The position numbers and the translations under genes were made by a program. Shown here one piece after another: positions 32,150-43,501 of a stretch of DNA of 64,000 nucleotides; the first letter of the stretch is position 1; each line of letters opens with the position of its first letter. The DNA comes from Piezodorus guildinii (Eukaryota; Arthropoda; Insecta; Hemiptera; Pentatomidae), in the NCBI GenBank assembly GCA_023052935.1, contig CM041298.1, forward strand, positions 118,070,977-118,134,976. Reading direction: 5' to 3'. The notes beneath the pieces were generated by a model. That model made no database searches and was not told the DNA's origin. It worked only from the letters and a program-made list of their open reading frames with translations.

Positions 32150-33042
32150 CTTTCACTTTCCTATATATGAAATATATAGTAAGGAGAAGTACTGCGATAG
32201 TGAAAATTTTCGAATTCTACTTTTCAACGGAAACGCACGTTTTAGTGCCCCCTGAGTCCAAATGACCTAGTCCCACAAAAAGGTCTAGCAGGTGTGTGTG
32301 GTTAGTCTAGCACGAGAACGATAAGCCGTACAAAACTGAAACTTCATATTTAAGACAACTATACGTCCGAGACGTGACAAAACTTTTTTCATCAAAATTA
32401 GCTTACCAGAAGAGGCACTTTACACCATGCATTTTGCACCTTTTTTCGATTTTCTCGAAAACGGTTCCGACGATTTTGATTAAACTCGAATTTTCGATGT
32501 AAAATTTAATGGGCTCTAATATCATGTAGGTTTTATTCTGATTAAAATGGTCCGACAGGGCTTAAATGCCGATATTTTAAATTTTCTTCCCCTAAAGTAC
32601 CTTTAATTTTGTAGATTCAATAAAAATAACTATATTATCTTGTTAACGCTGATGATAAACAGGTAAATATATAAATTGAATAAATTAGATACCCTACTAA
32701 AGGAGAAAACAGAAAAAATATTTTTTTTTTTGCAATTTTTCGTTTTTGATCATAAGAGCAGTAATATACATGTATGATATACCGTTGAAAAGCTAAAGAT
32801 TTTAGAAAAAATATTATCTCACACACAAGCTTTTAAAAGTTAATAAGGAGTGATGAAATGAACATAAAACTAACTGATTATTTTAGATAATAATATAATA
32901 GATTTTTTAATAAAACACATGTTTCTGTATAAATTCAATTTAATTAATTCCTTAATAGTTTCACGTATTTTTATCTGAAAATTCTTTCATTGATTTTAAA
33001 AATGGAGGTAAGTGAAAGTCGTGTGTTGCCCGCACCAGATTT
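32150..33042 (-). mobile_element. R1 family, full-length copy (about 893 bp)
   Basis: Best complete example. The left end is the terminal hairpin (TTACTTTCACTTTCCTATAT) and the right end GTGTGTTGCCCGCACCAGA. Inside lie ATGATATACCGTTG, ATTTAATGGGCTCTAATATC and GTGTGTGTGG patches. No ORF. Confidence 0.8.
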
Positions 33043-33489
33043 TTTTTTCATAGTTATCGGAGCATTATGGATTAATCATTTATTTATTCTAGAAATAACC
33101 TCTGTTCATGCTGTTTGATTGAAAAATAACGATAGTACAATTTTATTTCTTTGAGTAAGCCTGTGTCTTGAGGAGCGCCGAGGTTATGAAAACACCTAAG
33201 TTTGGGTGCCTCTAAATTGAAAGCTAGTTAGGATAGAATACTAAAATTTTATATAACATCATTACTACATGAAGGAATACATCGTGCCAAATTTAATGAA
33301 AATCTGAGAAATTAAAATTTCTGGATGAATTTGCATGGAACGACCCAGCATTGGTCACAGAAAACGCTCACTCTAAGACACGAGTTACCGCAGTGTATAA
33401 TTGATTTAAATTATTTACAAAATTATGAAGTTTGTAATGAAATAACCAGTGAAAACGCTACAAACTTATTTAACAACTCAACACATCTA
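33043..33489. other. No recognised feature
   Basis: Non-repetitive AT-rich sequence. Open frames are short and give nothing recognisable. Confidence 0.3.
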
Positions 33490-34092
33490 TATTGTTGTTC
33501 TTATGTTTAAAAACAATAAAATTGCATTTAAAAAAATATATTTGTTCTATTTTCTCTTTTAGTTAAATATCAAATTCGTCCAACTTATATTACCTGATTT
33601 TTTATCAGTAACGACCAGATTATAATGGTTAATTTTTTCGAATCTACAAAAAAAATAAACTACGTTAATAGGAAAACGATTCAAAATATTAAGGCCCTAT
33701 AAGACTATTTCAATTATAATGAAACCTACATGATATTAAACGTCATTAAAGCTTACACCAATATAGTGAGTGTAATCAAAATCGTTAAAGTCGTTTTTGT
33801 GAATTTCTTAAAAAGATGCAAAATGCATTGTACTAAATGACTCTTCTGGTCCGCCGATTTCGATTAAAGAGTTTCTGTAATATCTCGGGCGTACAGTTGT
33901 CTTATATGTAAAATTCCAAATTCATAAGTGTTTTCGCTTTCGTGCTAGACATACACAGACTTTTTGGCACGACTTGGTTATTTGTACTCTGGAAACCTAA
34001 AACGTTTTGAAAACAGGAAATCGAACATTTTCACAATCGTAATACTTTCTCTTGCTATATATTTCACATATAGGTAAGTGAAAGTAATTAAT
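33490..34092 (+). mobile_element. R1 family, 5'-truncated
   Basis: Carries AACTTATATTACCTGATTTT, CTCGGGCGTACAGTTGTC and the terminal hairpin ending ATAGGTAAGTGAAAGTAA. Confidence 0.75.
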
Positions 34093-34829
34093 AAAAATAA
34101 TTATGAAAATCGAAACATATTTTATACTAACTTTACGTATACCTTGACTATTTCCAATACTAATTTACTGATTTTATGTGAGAATTTTAGAGGAGGTATA
34201 AAAATTAAAATTCTTGAGTAATTAGTATCTCATGACATATTTGTTTGAGCCGAATCCTCTTTTCCTCTAAAGAAATAAATTATTATTTAATTAAATTGGC
34301 AGTGAATAATTTCAAACATGAACTCGTTTTTTTTTATTTATGTGAATATGAATAATTCAATTTGATCTTATTAAAGGACAATATTTCACAACACAATTGA
34401 AATTGTCGTTAAATTATCAAGGACGTTTTAATATTCCACACAACTAAAATTAGCATTTTTGCTCTTATACTTAAATTATTATATTTTTTTAAATATGCAT
34501 GAAATTTCAAAAGACCCAAATAAAAATTCTATGGCAGTACATTTTTTTTTTAATCTAACAATTGACTGATTTATTAATTCAATCAATTATAATCAGTTAT
34601 AATAATCGAGAAAAAAATATTTTAGTAAGTCATTGTTATAGTAAAACTTTTTTTTTTTTCAATTAACATCAATTTTCTGCCATAAACAAATCAAAAGCGC
34701 ATCACACAACTATCACTTATCGTCCAAATATAATAATAATAATTTTATATATTTGTCTTTAGGGCAATCCCCATACAAATAGAGCTGGCTGGCACAGCAC
34801 AAATAACGAAAACACGAACGAAAATAAAC
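34093..34829. other. AT-rich sequence, no recognised feature
   Basis: Homopolymer-rich, without conserved frames. Confidence 0.3.
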
Positions 34830-34975
34830 GGGAGTTAACACACACAGACCTTTTTGCGGGACTTGGTTATTTGGACTCAGGAACCCTAAAACGAGTATTT
34901 CCGTTGAAAACTGGAATTCGAAAATTTTCACGATCGCAATACTTTCCCTTACTATATATAGTAAGTGAAAGTAAA
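34830..34975 (+). mobile_element. R1 family 3' end
   Basis: GAGTTAACACACACAGACC through CACGATCGCAATACTTTCCC to the end TAAGTGAAAGTAA. Confidence 0.75.
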
Positions 34976-35526
34976 AACGGGTAAATATACAAGATGTACG
35001 AATGTAATGACCAGCTACAGGAGCTAAAGGAGGAAAGAGCAAAAGCATTTTTTTCAAAAACTAATTTTTCCTGTTTTTTTTTTAACTTTATCTAGATTTC
35101 TTAAATTATTTTTTAAAACTGAGGCAACAGAAACACGTGTGTTTCCTGTATCATATTTTTATTATTATATTTAGGTTAAATTATAAATTCTATTTTATTT
35201 ATTTATTATATCAACATAGATAATATTGATATATTTTGTGTTTATTTTATAATTTATACTGTTTTTTATGTTTTTTTATTTTTTTATATTTATTGTTTTT
35301 TATTTGTTCCAATTGAATCGAATATTTGTATGTTTATACTGTGATTCTATAATGCTAAGTTATTTATATTTTTAAAAGAAATAACAATTGTTTTTATGTT
35401 ATAAATAACGTTTTGTTTATACTCTTTTATCTTTTATATCAGTAAGGAACGTATTTAATTTATGTTATTGTAAACACAAAACTTAACTTATTGTTTAACG
35501 GCATGTTTTGTTTTTCTACAAAACTT

Positions 35527-35975
35527 GGTATATACTTCATTTTATAGAAATTAAATTTTTTTTTTGTTATCTATTTTAATTAAAATATTAATTTGGTTAA
35601 TCAATCTATTAGTATTGGTATTCCCGTCACACTTTTTATGAAATTCATTTGTCTATTTTATATTGTTTTATCATTTAAAGTATTTGATTGGGATAACTTG
35701 TAGCTTGGTGGTTAGCAGAACAAGCTCTTATGCCAAAGTTCACGAGTTCGAACCCGCAGGTGGCTCTAAGATTTTTTAATGGGAGTAAAAAATCCTTGGT
35801 TATGCAGTCTTTCGGAGGGGACGTTAAAAGGTGGTCCCGAGTCTGTGCGATGTCAGATACTCTTTAAAGATCCCTATCCTAATAAAACCTGGATAGGCAA
35901 AATTTAGGACTCCCACTAATCGCCCGGTTAGCCATAGTAGCATAAAGTGACGTTAAATAAATAAACAAACAAACA
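35527..35975 (+). repeat. SINE-1 copy with shared 5' flank (duplicated at 44.9-45.3 kb)
   Basis: 35690-35975 is a near-complete SINE-1 (head GGTGGTTAGCAGAACAAGC, B-box GAGTTCGAACCC, tail AAATAAATAAACAAACAAAC). The preceding 160 bp (TATACTTCATTTTATAGAAA onward) is also found directly upstream of the SINE at 45.06 kb. Confidence 0.85.
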
Positions 35976-36293
35976 AATTATTTGTTGTATTATATATATT
36001 AGTTTGTTTCTATTATTATTATTTATTTTATTATTTTTTTGTGATCGTTGGATATTTTCTTCTAAAATATTTTTACTTAATTAATATACATTATATCAAT
36101 TAACTTTTGAACAGTTATTATTAATTTTTTTCATAAAAAAATTCATTATCTTCCTTTTCCTTGTAATTAGTATATTCTTACGGTTCTGGCTGACAGTAAA
36201 TTAACAAATGCCTCTATGATAACTATTTAAATAATCGATTAATATATAATATATATATACTCTTAGTTTATATAATAAAATAAATTCTGTACC

Positions 36294-36500
36294 TTATCAT
36301 ATTCTTGTTGTGAACAAATTAAATGAAAGAACCCATCCCGATCGATGATATTCTATTCTCGTTGAACGATCAATAAGCCGAACGTCAACACAAAAACACT
36401 GCGAACATGAAGAGTGCAACAGCTCTACTATCGGCTCCTCATCTGATATCAAGGTCGCATGTCCACGTGATGGTTAGTCACCAAGATGGCTGCCTCTGGA
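36294..36500 (-). promoter_or_regulatory. Candidate ABCC promoter and non-coding first exon
   Basis: About 200 bp of less AT-rich, apparently single-copy sequence upstream of the gene. It holds a CACGTG E-box (36464-36469), a YY1-like CAAGATGGCTGCC on the plus strand (36482-36494) and, on the minus strand, a possible donor AAG|GTACAG with its exon end at 36293. Splicing from here to the acceptor at 28066 would give a 5'UTR exon and an 8.2-kb first intron. Short upstream ATGs would lie in that leader. This is inference; no transcript evidence is visible. Confidence 0.3.
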
Positions 36501-36837
36501 CCAGATAGCCATTGTTTAAAGCGTTTGCTTTAATGATGTATTTATAGAACTGGATTATACTCAATAACAAACTCGCCTTAAAATTCTTCCACTCGAATTC
36601 TTTACAAGTAAATATGTGATTCAGCTTTCAAGATTGTTAGAACTAGGTTAGTGAACCAGCAGGTCAAGAGAAAAGAGCGGGATGTCTTCCTAGTGTATCT
36701 TCATTTTATATAGAGCTTATGTTAGGGATGTGTCGTTACCGATTTTTCTGTACCTGTTCCAACCCGTACCAATACACAAATGGAACCGTTCCAAATTACC
36801 GATACAGTTCCACAACCGTTCCACAAAAAAAAAATTA

Positions 36838-36839
<2 letters not shown>

Positions 36840-36882
<43 letters not shown>
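36840..36882. repeat. (TA)n microsatellite
   Basis: About 20 TA units, downstream of a stretch rich in ACCGTTCCA and CCGTACC. Confidence 0.95.
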
Positions 36883-36886
<4 letters not shown>

Positions 36887-36938
36887 CATAAGAATAACAG
36901 CGAAAAATATAAACGATTAAGCATTGTGTATACTTAAA

Positions 36939-36942
<4 letters not shown>

Positions 36943-36988
<46 letters not shown>

Positions 36989-37250
36989 TCGTATATATTA
37001 CAATTGGTCATAATAACAATAATAATAGTGCTACAGGATCTCATTCATACAATATTTACAATATAAACAAAAGGAAAGTCAAATTACATAGAAATAAAAT
37101 CAAAATAAATAAACGTATACAATAACAAAATTTATAGACAAAATAAATACAAATAAATGAAGTTAACAAATAAATAAACAAAACATGTCACATTCATACC
37201 TATGTACAATATAAATATTTTTAATCAATTATACTTTGCGATATCCCGTG
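36943..37250 (-). repeat. Poly(T) tract and possible LINE 3'UTR
   Basis: 44 T in a row (36943-36986), then A-rich sequence without frames. It looks like a retroposon tail in minus orientation, family unknown. Confidence 0.35.
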
Positions 37251-37369
37251 TCGCAGAGTGAGGGTTGTCGGTCTTAATATAGTCATTTGGAAATGATAAA
37301 TCATTGTATAATAATTTTCAGCGTTTTTACAACTGTCATTCATATAATAAATAGCTTCACTTTATTTTT

Positions 37370-37545
37370 ACTTTCACTTACCTATATATGAAATATATAG
37401 TAAGGGAAAGTATTGCGATCGTGGAAATTTTCGAATTCCAGTTTTCGGCGGAAATACACGTTTTAGGGTCTCCAAGTCCAAATGACCAAGTCCAGCGAAA
37501 AGGTCTGTGTGTGTGTGTGTGTGTTAACTCCCGGGTGAAAACGAA
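37370..37545 (-). mobile_element. R1 family 3' end at the palindrome edge
   Basis: Terminal hairpin (TTTCACTTACCTATATATGA, TAGTAAGGGAAAGTATTGCG) and GGTCTGTGTGTGTG. Its inner part is mirrored at 38780-38861. Confidence 0.75.
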
Positions 37546-38861
37546 AAGTCCCATACTACTGAAATTGCATATATAGCTTTTTTTCAATCAAATTCATAAT
37601 TTTTTTCAATCGAATTCATAATTTTTTCAAGTCAAATTCATATTTTTTTCAATCAAATTCATAATTTTTTCAATCAAATTCATATTTTTTTCAGTCAATT
37701 TCATAATTTCTTGTTCCCATTTTATACAGCCAATTTAATGAGGATTTGTAACCAAGAACTTAACATTTTTATTAAATCTTGTTGTTGTTTGTCCATTTAA
37801 CGTCACTTTATGTTACTGTGCTTAATCCGACGGTGCAGCGGGAGTCCAAAGTTTTGCCTATCCAGGTTTACTTAAGATAGGGATCTTTAAATCTTTTAAG
37901 AGTCACCTGTGGTGCACAAATATAAGGTGATCTGCTGGTTTTAGACTTGAGACCTTAAGCATAGAAGGCTGTTATGCTAGCCACTACTCCACAGGTGACC
38001 CTCAATGCATTCAACAAGGTGTTTGAATCTGCCGGGTTTGAACCCGTGACCTTGGACATATTAGTCCTTAACACCTTTTAGAATGCATAAAGGTTCACCT
38101 GTGGAGTAGTGGCTAGCCATAACAGCTCTCTATGCTTAAAGTCGCACGTTCGTATATTTGATTCATAGGGCCATCATAGGGTTTTGAACATGCGACCTTA
38201 AGCATAGAGAGCTGTTATGGCTAGCCACTACTCCACAGGTGAACCTTTATGCATTCTAAAAGGTGTTAAGGACTAATATGTCCAAGGTCACGGGTTCAAA
38301 CCCGGCAGATTCAAACACCTTGTTGAATGCATTGAGGGTCACCTGTGGAGTAGTGGCTAGCATAACAGCCTTCTATGCTTAAGGTCTCAAGTCTAAAACC
38401 AGCAGATCACCTTATATTTGTGCACCACAGGTGACTCTTAAAAGATTTAAAGATCCCTATCTTAAGTAAACCTGGATAGGCAAAACTTTGGACTCCCGCT
38501 GCACCGTCGGATTAAGCACAGTAACATAAAGTGACGTTAAATGGACAAACAACAACAAGATTTAATAAAAATGTTAAGTTCTTGGTTACAAATCCTCATT
38601 AAATTGGCTGTATAAAATGGGAACAAGAAATTATGAAAATTGACTGAAAAAAATATGAATTTGATTGAAAAAATATGAATTTGACTTGAAAAAATTATGA
38701 ATTCGCTTGAAAAAAATTATGAATTTGATTGAAAAAAAGCTATATATGCAATTTCAGTAGTATAGGACTTTTCGTTTTCACCCGGGAGTTAACACACACA
38801 CACACACACAGACCTTTTCGCTGGACTTGGTCATTTGGACTTGGAGACCCTAAGACGTGTA
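37455..38861. repeat. Giant palindrome, arms of about 698 and 677 bp
   Basis: 37455-38152 is the near-exact reverse complement of 38185-38861, around a spacer of about 32 bp. Differences are a few substitutions and a roughly 20-30-bp repeat-number difference in the AAATTCATAATTTTTTC patch. The arms contain R1 sequence, a short-unit tandem array, SINE-1 body and several tRNA-like heads with B-box GGGTTTGAACCC. Confidence 0.93.
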
Positions 38862-40430
38862 TGCTAATTTAATAGACTGTTGCTCGTTGAAAAGATAAAA
38901 TTTATAAAAGAATTAGAACTTAATAATAAAATCCGATTTTTTAGATATAGAGATAAATAGAGACAACATTGGCATTTTAAGTACATAATAAGCAAAAAAT
39001 CGATAACGAGCAACAGACTATTAAATTAAAAAAGCAATCATAGTACGGGACAAAAAATTAATACAGCAAATAATATGATCAATAGAGCAAAGATACTAAC
39101 TGATGACAACCACATGGATAAGGTAAAATCAATAATATTTGGCATACTAAAACAAAATTGGTATCCGATGAAAATGGTCAAAAAATTATGGTACAAAAAT
39201 AAAATGAATGAAGACAATAGTACCAATGGACAAAATATTGACATTAAAAATTTACAGGATAATAATAAAAAAATTCAAGATGGTATAATAGATGTAAAAA
39301 ATAATAATATTAAAAAAAATGAACTAAATCTGATTACGAATTATTTTAAAATAGATAACAAAATAAAACCAAAAGAAAAAGATACCAAAATAAATGAGCC
39401 AGAAAATAATAAAAAATGCAACAAAATTCACAATACATATCCTAAAAAATATTATTCAGTAACGTATATAAAAAATCTAACTAATAAAGTAGAAAAAACA
39501 TTTAAAAAATATGATATAACCGAAATTAAATTCGGGAAAAAACTGTAAATAAAATTGAAAAACTTTATACTAAAACTTTTTTTTTATTTTTATTTTTGAA
39601 ATTTACAACTGTACAAAAAATACATCAAGTAAATATGCTGTAATGTTATAACACATGGAATGAACATGAAGAGAAACTGCCCATCGGCAGCACTCTTTGG
39701 TAGTGAGTCTAAACAAGAAGGTCTCGAGGCCATCTTCTTTTCAGACGCCTCGGAGGATTATCAGGAATGGAAGAAGAAGCAAGGATTGAAACTAATGGAT
39801 TAGAGTGGGAGTGGAGTTTTTCATGGAAGGTGTGATACCTGGTACGGGCCAAATCAGCAACATATGGAACATTAAGATCATTGTGGATGATTTTATTCGT
39901 GACAAAATAAGGAGCGTTAAGGATTTTGCGAAGGATTTTGGATTGTAAGGATTGGATACGGGAAGTGTTTGATGGTTTATAAGTTCTACTCCGTAGGTCC
40001 AGATAGGCCTTATGATGGTCATGTAAATAATACTAAAACTAAGGACGAAATACCAATAACAAAGGATGACAAATGTCATATATAAAATAGATTGTAAAAA
40101 TTGTGCAAATAAATCATATTATGGACAAACGTCGCAGTGGTACAGCAACATAAACAAAACTGTAACTCGAAATGCACAAAATCAAAATTGGCTACAGGTT
40201 TGTCACAACACTGCGATAAACATAAACATATTTTTGATTTTGATATCTCGGTCCTACATAAGGAAGAAAACATAAATAAAAGGAGAATCATAGAATCAAT
40301 TTATATAACAAAAAATTTAGAAAAATCAGTTAACCACCAAACAGACGTTGACAACCTAAACACCTTTTATGCAAGTACTATCGAGAGAGTAAATATATAA
40401 ATCCTTTGGCATCCCCACCCCAAGTTCAGT
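38862..40430 (+). pseudogene. Penelope-like element: RT C-terminal remnant and GIY-YIG endonuclease
   Basis: 38862-39548 carries a decayed RT remnant whose open part (from 39075) includes SIIFGILKQNWYPMKMVKKL and a Lys/Asn-rich linker. After a Jockey insertion, 40066-40400 encodes VIYKIDCKNCANKSYYGQTS, the GIY-YIG signature with the CxxC-like insertion of Penelope-like elements, then (shifted) SQHCDKHKHIFDF and KRRIIESIYI with the conserved Glu. Frames are broken in several places. Confidence 0.75.
39578..40029 (-). mobile_element. Jockey-like LINE, 5'-truncated, with clear target duplication
   Basis: ATACTAAAACT flanks it at 39567-39577 and 40030-40040. T-run at left is the tail. The minus strand holds the RT end (RPIWTYGVEL, NVPYVADLARTRYHTF, RRLKRRWPRDLL) with frameshifts. 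Inserted into the Penelope-like element. Confidence 0.88.
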
Positions 40431-40739
40431 CGCGCACGAGAACACCTAAAAGGCGGCCGAAAACTGTTAAGTAAGTTGGAAAAAATGTTTCTTTTCTTTT
40501 TTGAATAAATAGATCCCTTTTTCAATTGATGATGAAAAATAATATGATATTTTTGAATACAGGTTTTTTTGAAAAATGATATTTTAAAAAAATTATGACG
40601 ACGCTGGTGAAAAGCGGTGAAATGAAAAGATAATTAAGATGGATATGCATGGTAGGTGACATAATTATTAAAAATAATTTATTATATGTTGTTGTAATTT
40701 AATTGTTGAAAATGTATAAATGCAATGAGATTTTATTGA

Positions 40740-40815
40740 TTACAGAAGCTTGATAATGGCCCTAGAGGCTGAAACGTCGCGATGACTGGATTAAATAAAT
40801 TGTTTTAAAAAAATA
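40740..40815 (+). repeat. Penelope-like 3' motif (hammerhead-like)
   Basis: CTTGATAATGGCCCTAGAGG is followed by CTGAAACGTCGCGATG. GGCC and GGCT can pair into a hairpin ahead of GAAAC. It lies 3' of the GIY-YIG remnant, as expected for the element's end. Confidence 0.5.
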
Positions 40816-40902
40816 TATCCAAGAATTTCTTTTGTAAAACGGCCTAATATTTATCGAACAAATATTCAAACAAAAGAACAATTACGACAATGATGAGAAA
40901 AA

Positions 40903-41117
40903 AATGTTAAGTTCTTGGTAGCAAATCCTCATTAAATTGGCTGTATAAAATGAGAACAAGAAATTATGAAATTGACTGAAAAAATTATGAATTTGATTGA
41001 AAAAATTATGAATTTGACTGAAAACAATTATGAATTTGACTGAAAAAATTATGAATTTGACTGAAAAAATTATGAATTCGATTGAACAAATTATGAATTT
41101 GACTGAAAAAAGCTATA
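40903..41117 (+). repeat. Short-unit tandem array shared with the palindrome
   Basis: Opens TGTTAAGTTCTTGGTAGCAA, then about eight copies of a TGAAAAAATTATGAATTTGA unit. The same opening and array lie in both palindrome arms. Confidence 0.85.
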
Positions 41118-41530
41118 TCAGGCAACGATACGCCCGAGATGTTACAGAATCTTATTCATCAAAATCAGCTGACCGGAAGATGTACTTTATATCATTTTGC
41201 ACCTTTTTGCTATTTTCTCAAAAACAGCTGTAACGATTTTGATTAAACTCCCTATATCGATGTACAATTTAATGGGCTTTAATATGATATAGGTTTCATC
41301 ATGGTTGAAATAGTCTGGCAGGGCTTGAATGCCAATATTTTAAATTTTCTTTCTCTAAAGTACCTTTAATTTTGTAGTTTTGAAAAAATTAACCATATCA
41401 TCTTGTTAGCATTGATAAAAAATAGGTAAATATATAAGTTGAGCGAATTTGAAATAAAACTAAGGGAGAAAAGTACAAAAACATTTGTTTAATGATTTTT
41501 TTTGTTTTTAACATAATAACAGTAATATAT
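41118..41530 (-). mobile_element. R1 family, internal part
   Basis: Minus-strand copy with GATACGCCCGAGATGTTACA and CAATTTAATGGGCTTTAATA, truncated at both ends. Confidence 0.7.
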
Positions 41531-41639
41531 AATTTTTCTTTTCTAATTTTTTTGGAAGTTTTCTTAATATAAACATTTAAAAAAGCACACACTGCCTTCC
41601 ATTCCTCACCCAATCACTTTATTTCATAAGCTTTTTATC

Positions 41640-42000
41640 AGTTTTTCATATTAGTCACGTTTCGGGGCTGTTTCCCCATCTTCAAGACTTATTCTTTTCC
41701 ATGTATATATTACTATATCATTTTCACCCTCATTCCATCTCAAAAGCACACTGCTACTTATCCATATTGGTGTTCATTGGCTCACTGTTTCCATTATTTT
41801 TTATTTTTATTTTTTTTTTCTTCAAATTGGAGAAATTGTTGATCATATGGTTGGTGCTAATGTCCATATTTAATTTTAGTTTCTTTTCATTTTTTATTAA
41901 TCTTTATTACAATTATGCATACATCACGTTTCTTTCACAACATTCCATTTCCAATTCTCATACCCACACATGCTACTTGTCTATATTGGTGTTCATAGGT
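41640..42000 (-). repeat. Penelope-type motif and 210-bp-spaced direct repeats
   Basis: The minus strand reads CTTGAAGATGGGGAAACAGC then CCCGAAACGTGAC (41655-41690). Next to it GCTACTT(A/G)TC(C/T)ATATTGGTG is repeated at about 41752 and 41970. Confidence 0.4.
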
Positions 42001-42339
42001 AGCTGATGTATAATTAATTAAGATTAAATATGTAGATGTATTAATAACTAATAATTAATATTAATAAGTATTAATGTAGATGAGAGTGTTATAATTTGAA
42101 TATACAATAGTAATAAATTTATAGTCTTCGTGGTTAGTAATTTGAAATTAAGTTATATTTATACTATTATTTAAAATTCTGAGAATAATTAGTTTGAAAT
42201 AAGAAGCTTTGAAACATTTTATTGATAAGAATATTCACTCAAATAAGTCACAACCTGGCCTAAAAGAAATTGCGGAAACAGCAAGACCTATCTCCAGACA
42301 CAACTGATAATAAGCAGGTCAATGGAAGTTGAACCATTA

Positions 42340-43375
42340 TTTTTTTTTTTTTTTGGATTAAGATTTTTATTTTTTAATATTTACAAGTGGCCACATGTCT
42401 CAAACTTCATACATGTGGTGATTGCACCAATCACATGAACTTTTACGTGATATTTACAGGGGTAATGTTTATTGTAGCCTAAGTTGCGTTAAGAACAGTA
42501 GGAAAAATCTTAAACAAAAACCTACACAATAAAAAAAAAATAATAATAAATAAAATAAAAACAAAACAAATTATAGTACAAAACAAAACTACCTAAAAAC
42601 GAAACATTACAAAATATCAATATTTTGGTTATATGCTAATATATCAAACTAATAATTTTTGTCTTTTTTTTTTTTTTTACATTTCAAAAATTATTTCAGT
42701 ATTATGTCTTTAGTGCGTTTATGTACGTAACGTTTTAGTGTGTTTTTGTCATAATTACCTATTTTTTGAACGATTTGGTTGTCACTAGTCAGAGTAAAGG
42801 GAAAAAAAAATTTGTGTCAGCGAGTACGTATAGTTTTTTATCGACGGGAGTTGTAAATCCGTTAACATGGTTGTGATTCGCGCGTAACGAGGATAATTAT
42901 TTATGATTCTCATGCATGTGTTCTGCACCACCTCCATTTTTAGATAATTGGAATAGCAAGTATAACTCCAAACTAGGGCAGCGTAGGTCAGAATGGGACG
43001 GATGACAGTTTTGTAGAGAATCAGTTTGTTTTTTTAGTGCTAGTTTTGAGTACCTATTGAAGTATGGAGACATTTTGTTGATAATATTTTTGGCTCTATT
43101 GCATTTATTATGTATATGTTTTGTGAACGTTAAAGATTTGTCCATTTGCAATCCTAAGTAATTCATAGACTGGGCCCAGGAGATTATGTTTCCATTCATA
43201 ACTATATTTTTGTAACGGACGGGCTTATCGCTTGAGTTTTCTAAACATTAATTTTAATGTTCCATTTTGAAAAATAGCGAATAAGTTTTTTAAGGAGAGC
43301 TGTAACCTATTTATTATTGTATCGATCCTATATGAAGATGTATAAATAGCTGTATCATCGGCGTATAGGGATCGA
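42340..43375 (-). pseudogene. Jockey-like LINE (second family), 5'-truncated
   Basis: T-run at left, long 3'UTR, then RT: palm motif YADDTAIYTSS (about 43360) and SMNYLGLQMDKSLTFTKHIH with a following NKMSPYFNRYSKL thumb region. Flanked by near-identical GTTGAACC(A)TTA at 42328 and 43376. Frame broken. Confidence 0.78.
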
Positions 43376-43501
43376 GTTGAACCTTATTTCCGATTATATA
43401 TTTTGGATGTTGCTACTATTTTAATTGTATTATAATTATTGAAATTTACTAATAAATTGTATTCTAATCAATATACAAAATTTGAAGTAATATGGTAAAG
43501 A

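Noticed and set aside
36300..36330. ATG at about 36.32 kb as the ABCC start codon
   Set aside because: It is followed by a stop after five codons. The second ATG ends in the wrong phase for exon 2, while exon 1 at 27996 fits in frame.
39038..39244. Minus-strand hydrophobic ORF
   Set aside because: Reverse-strand shadow of the Lys/Asn-rich Penelope-like remnant.
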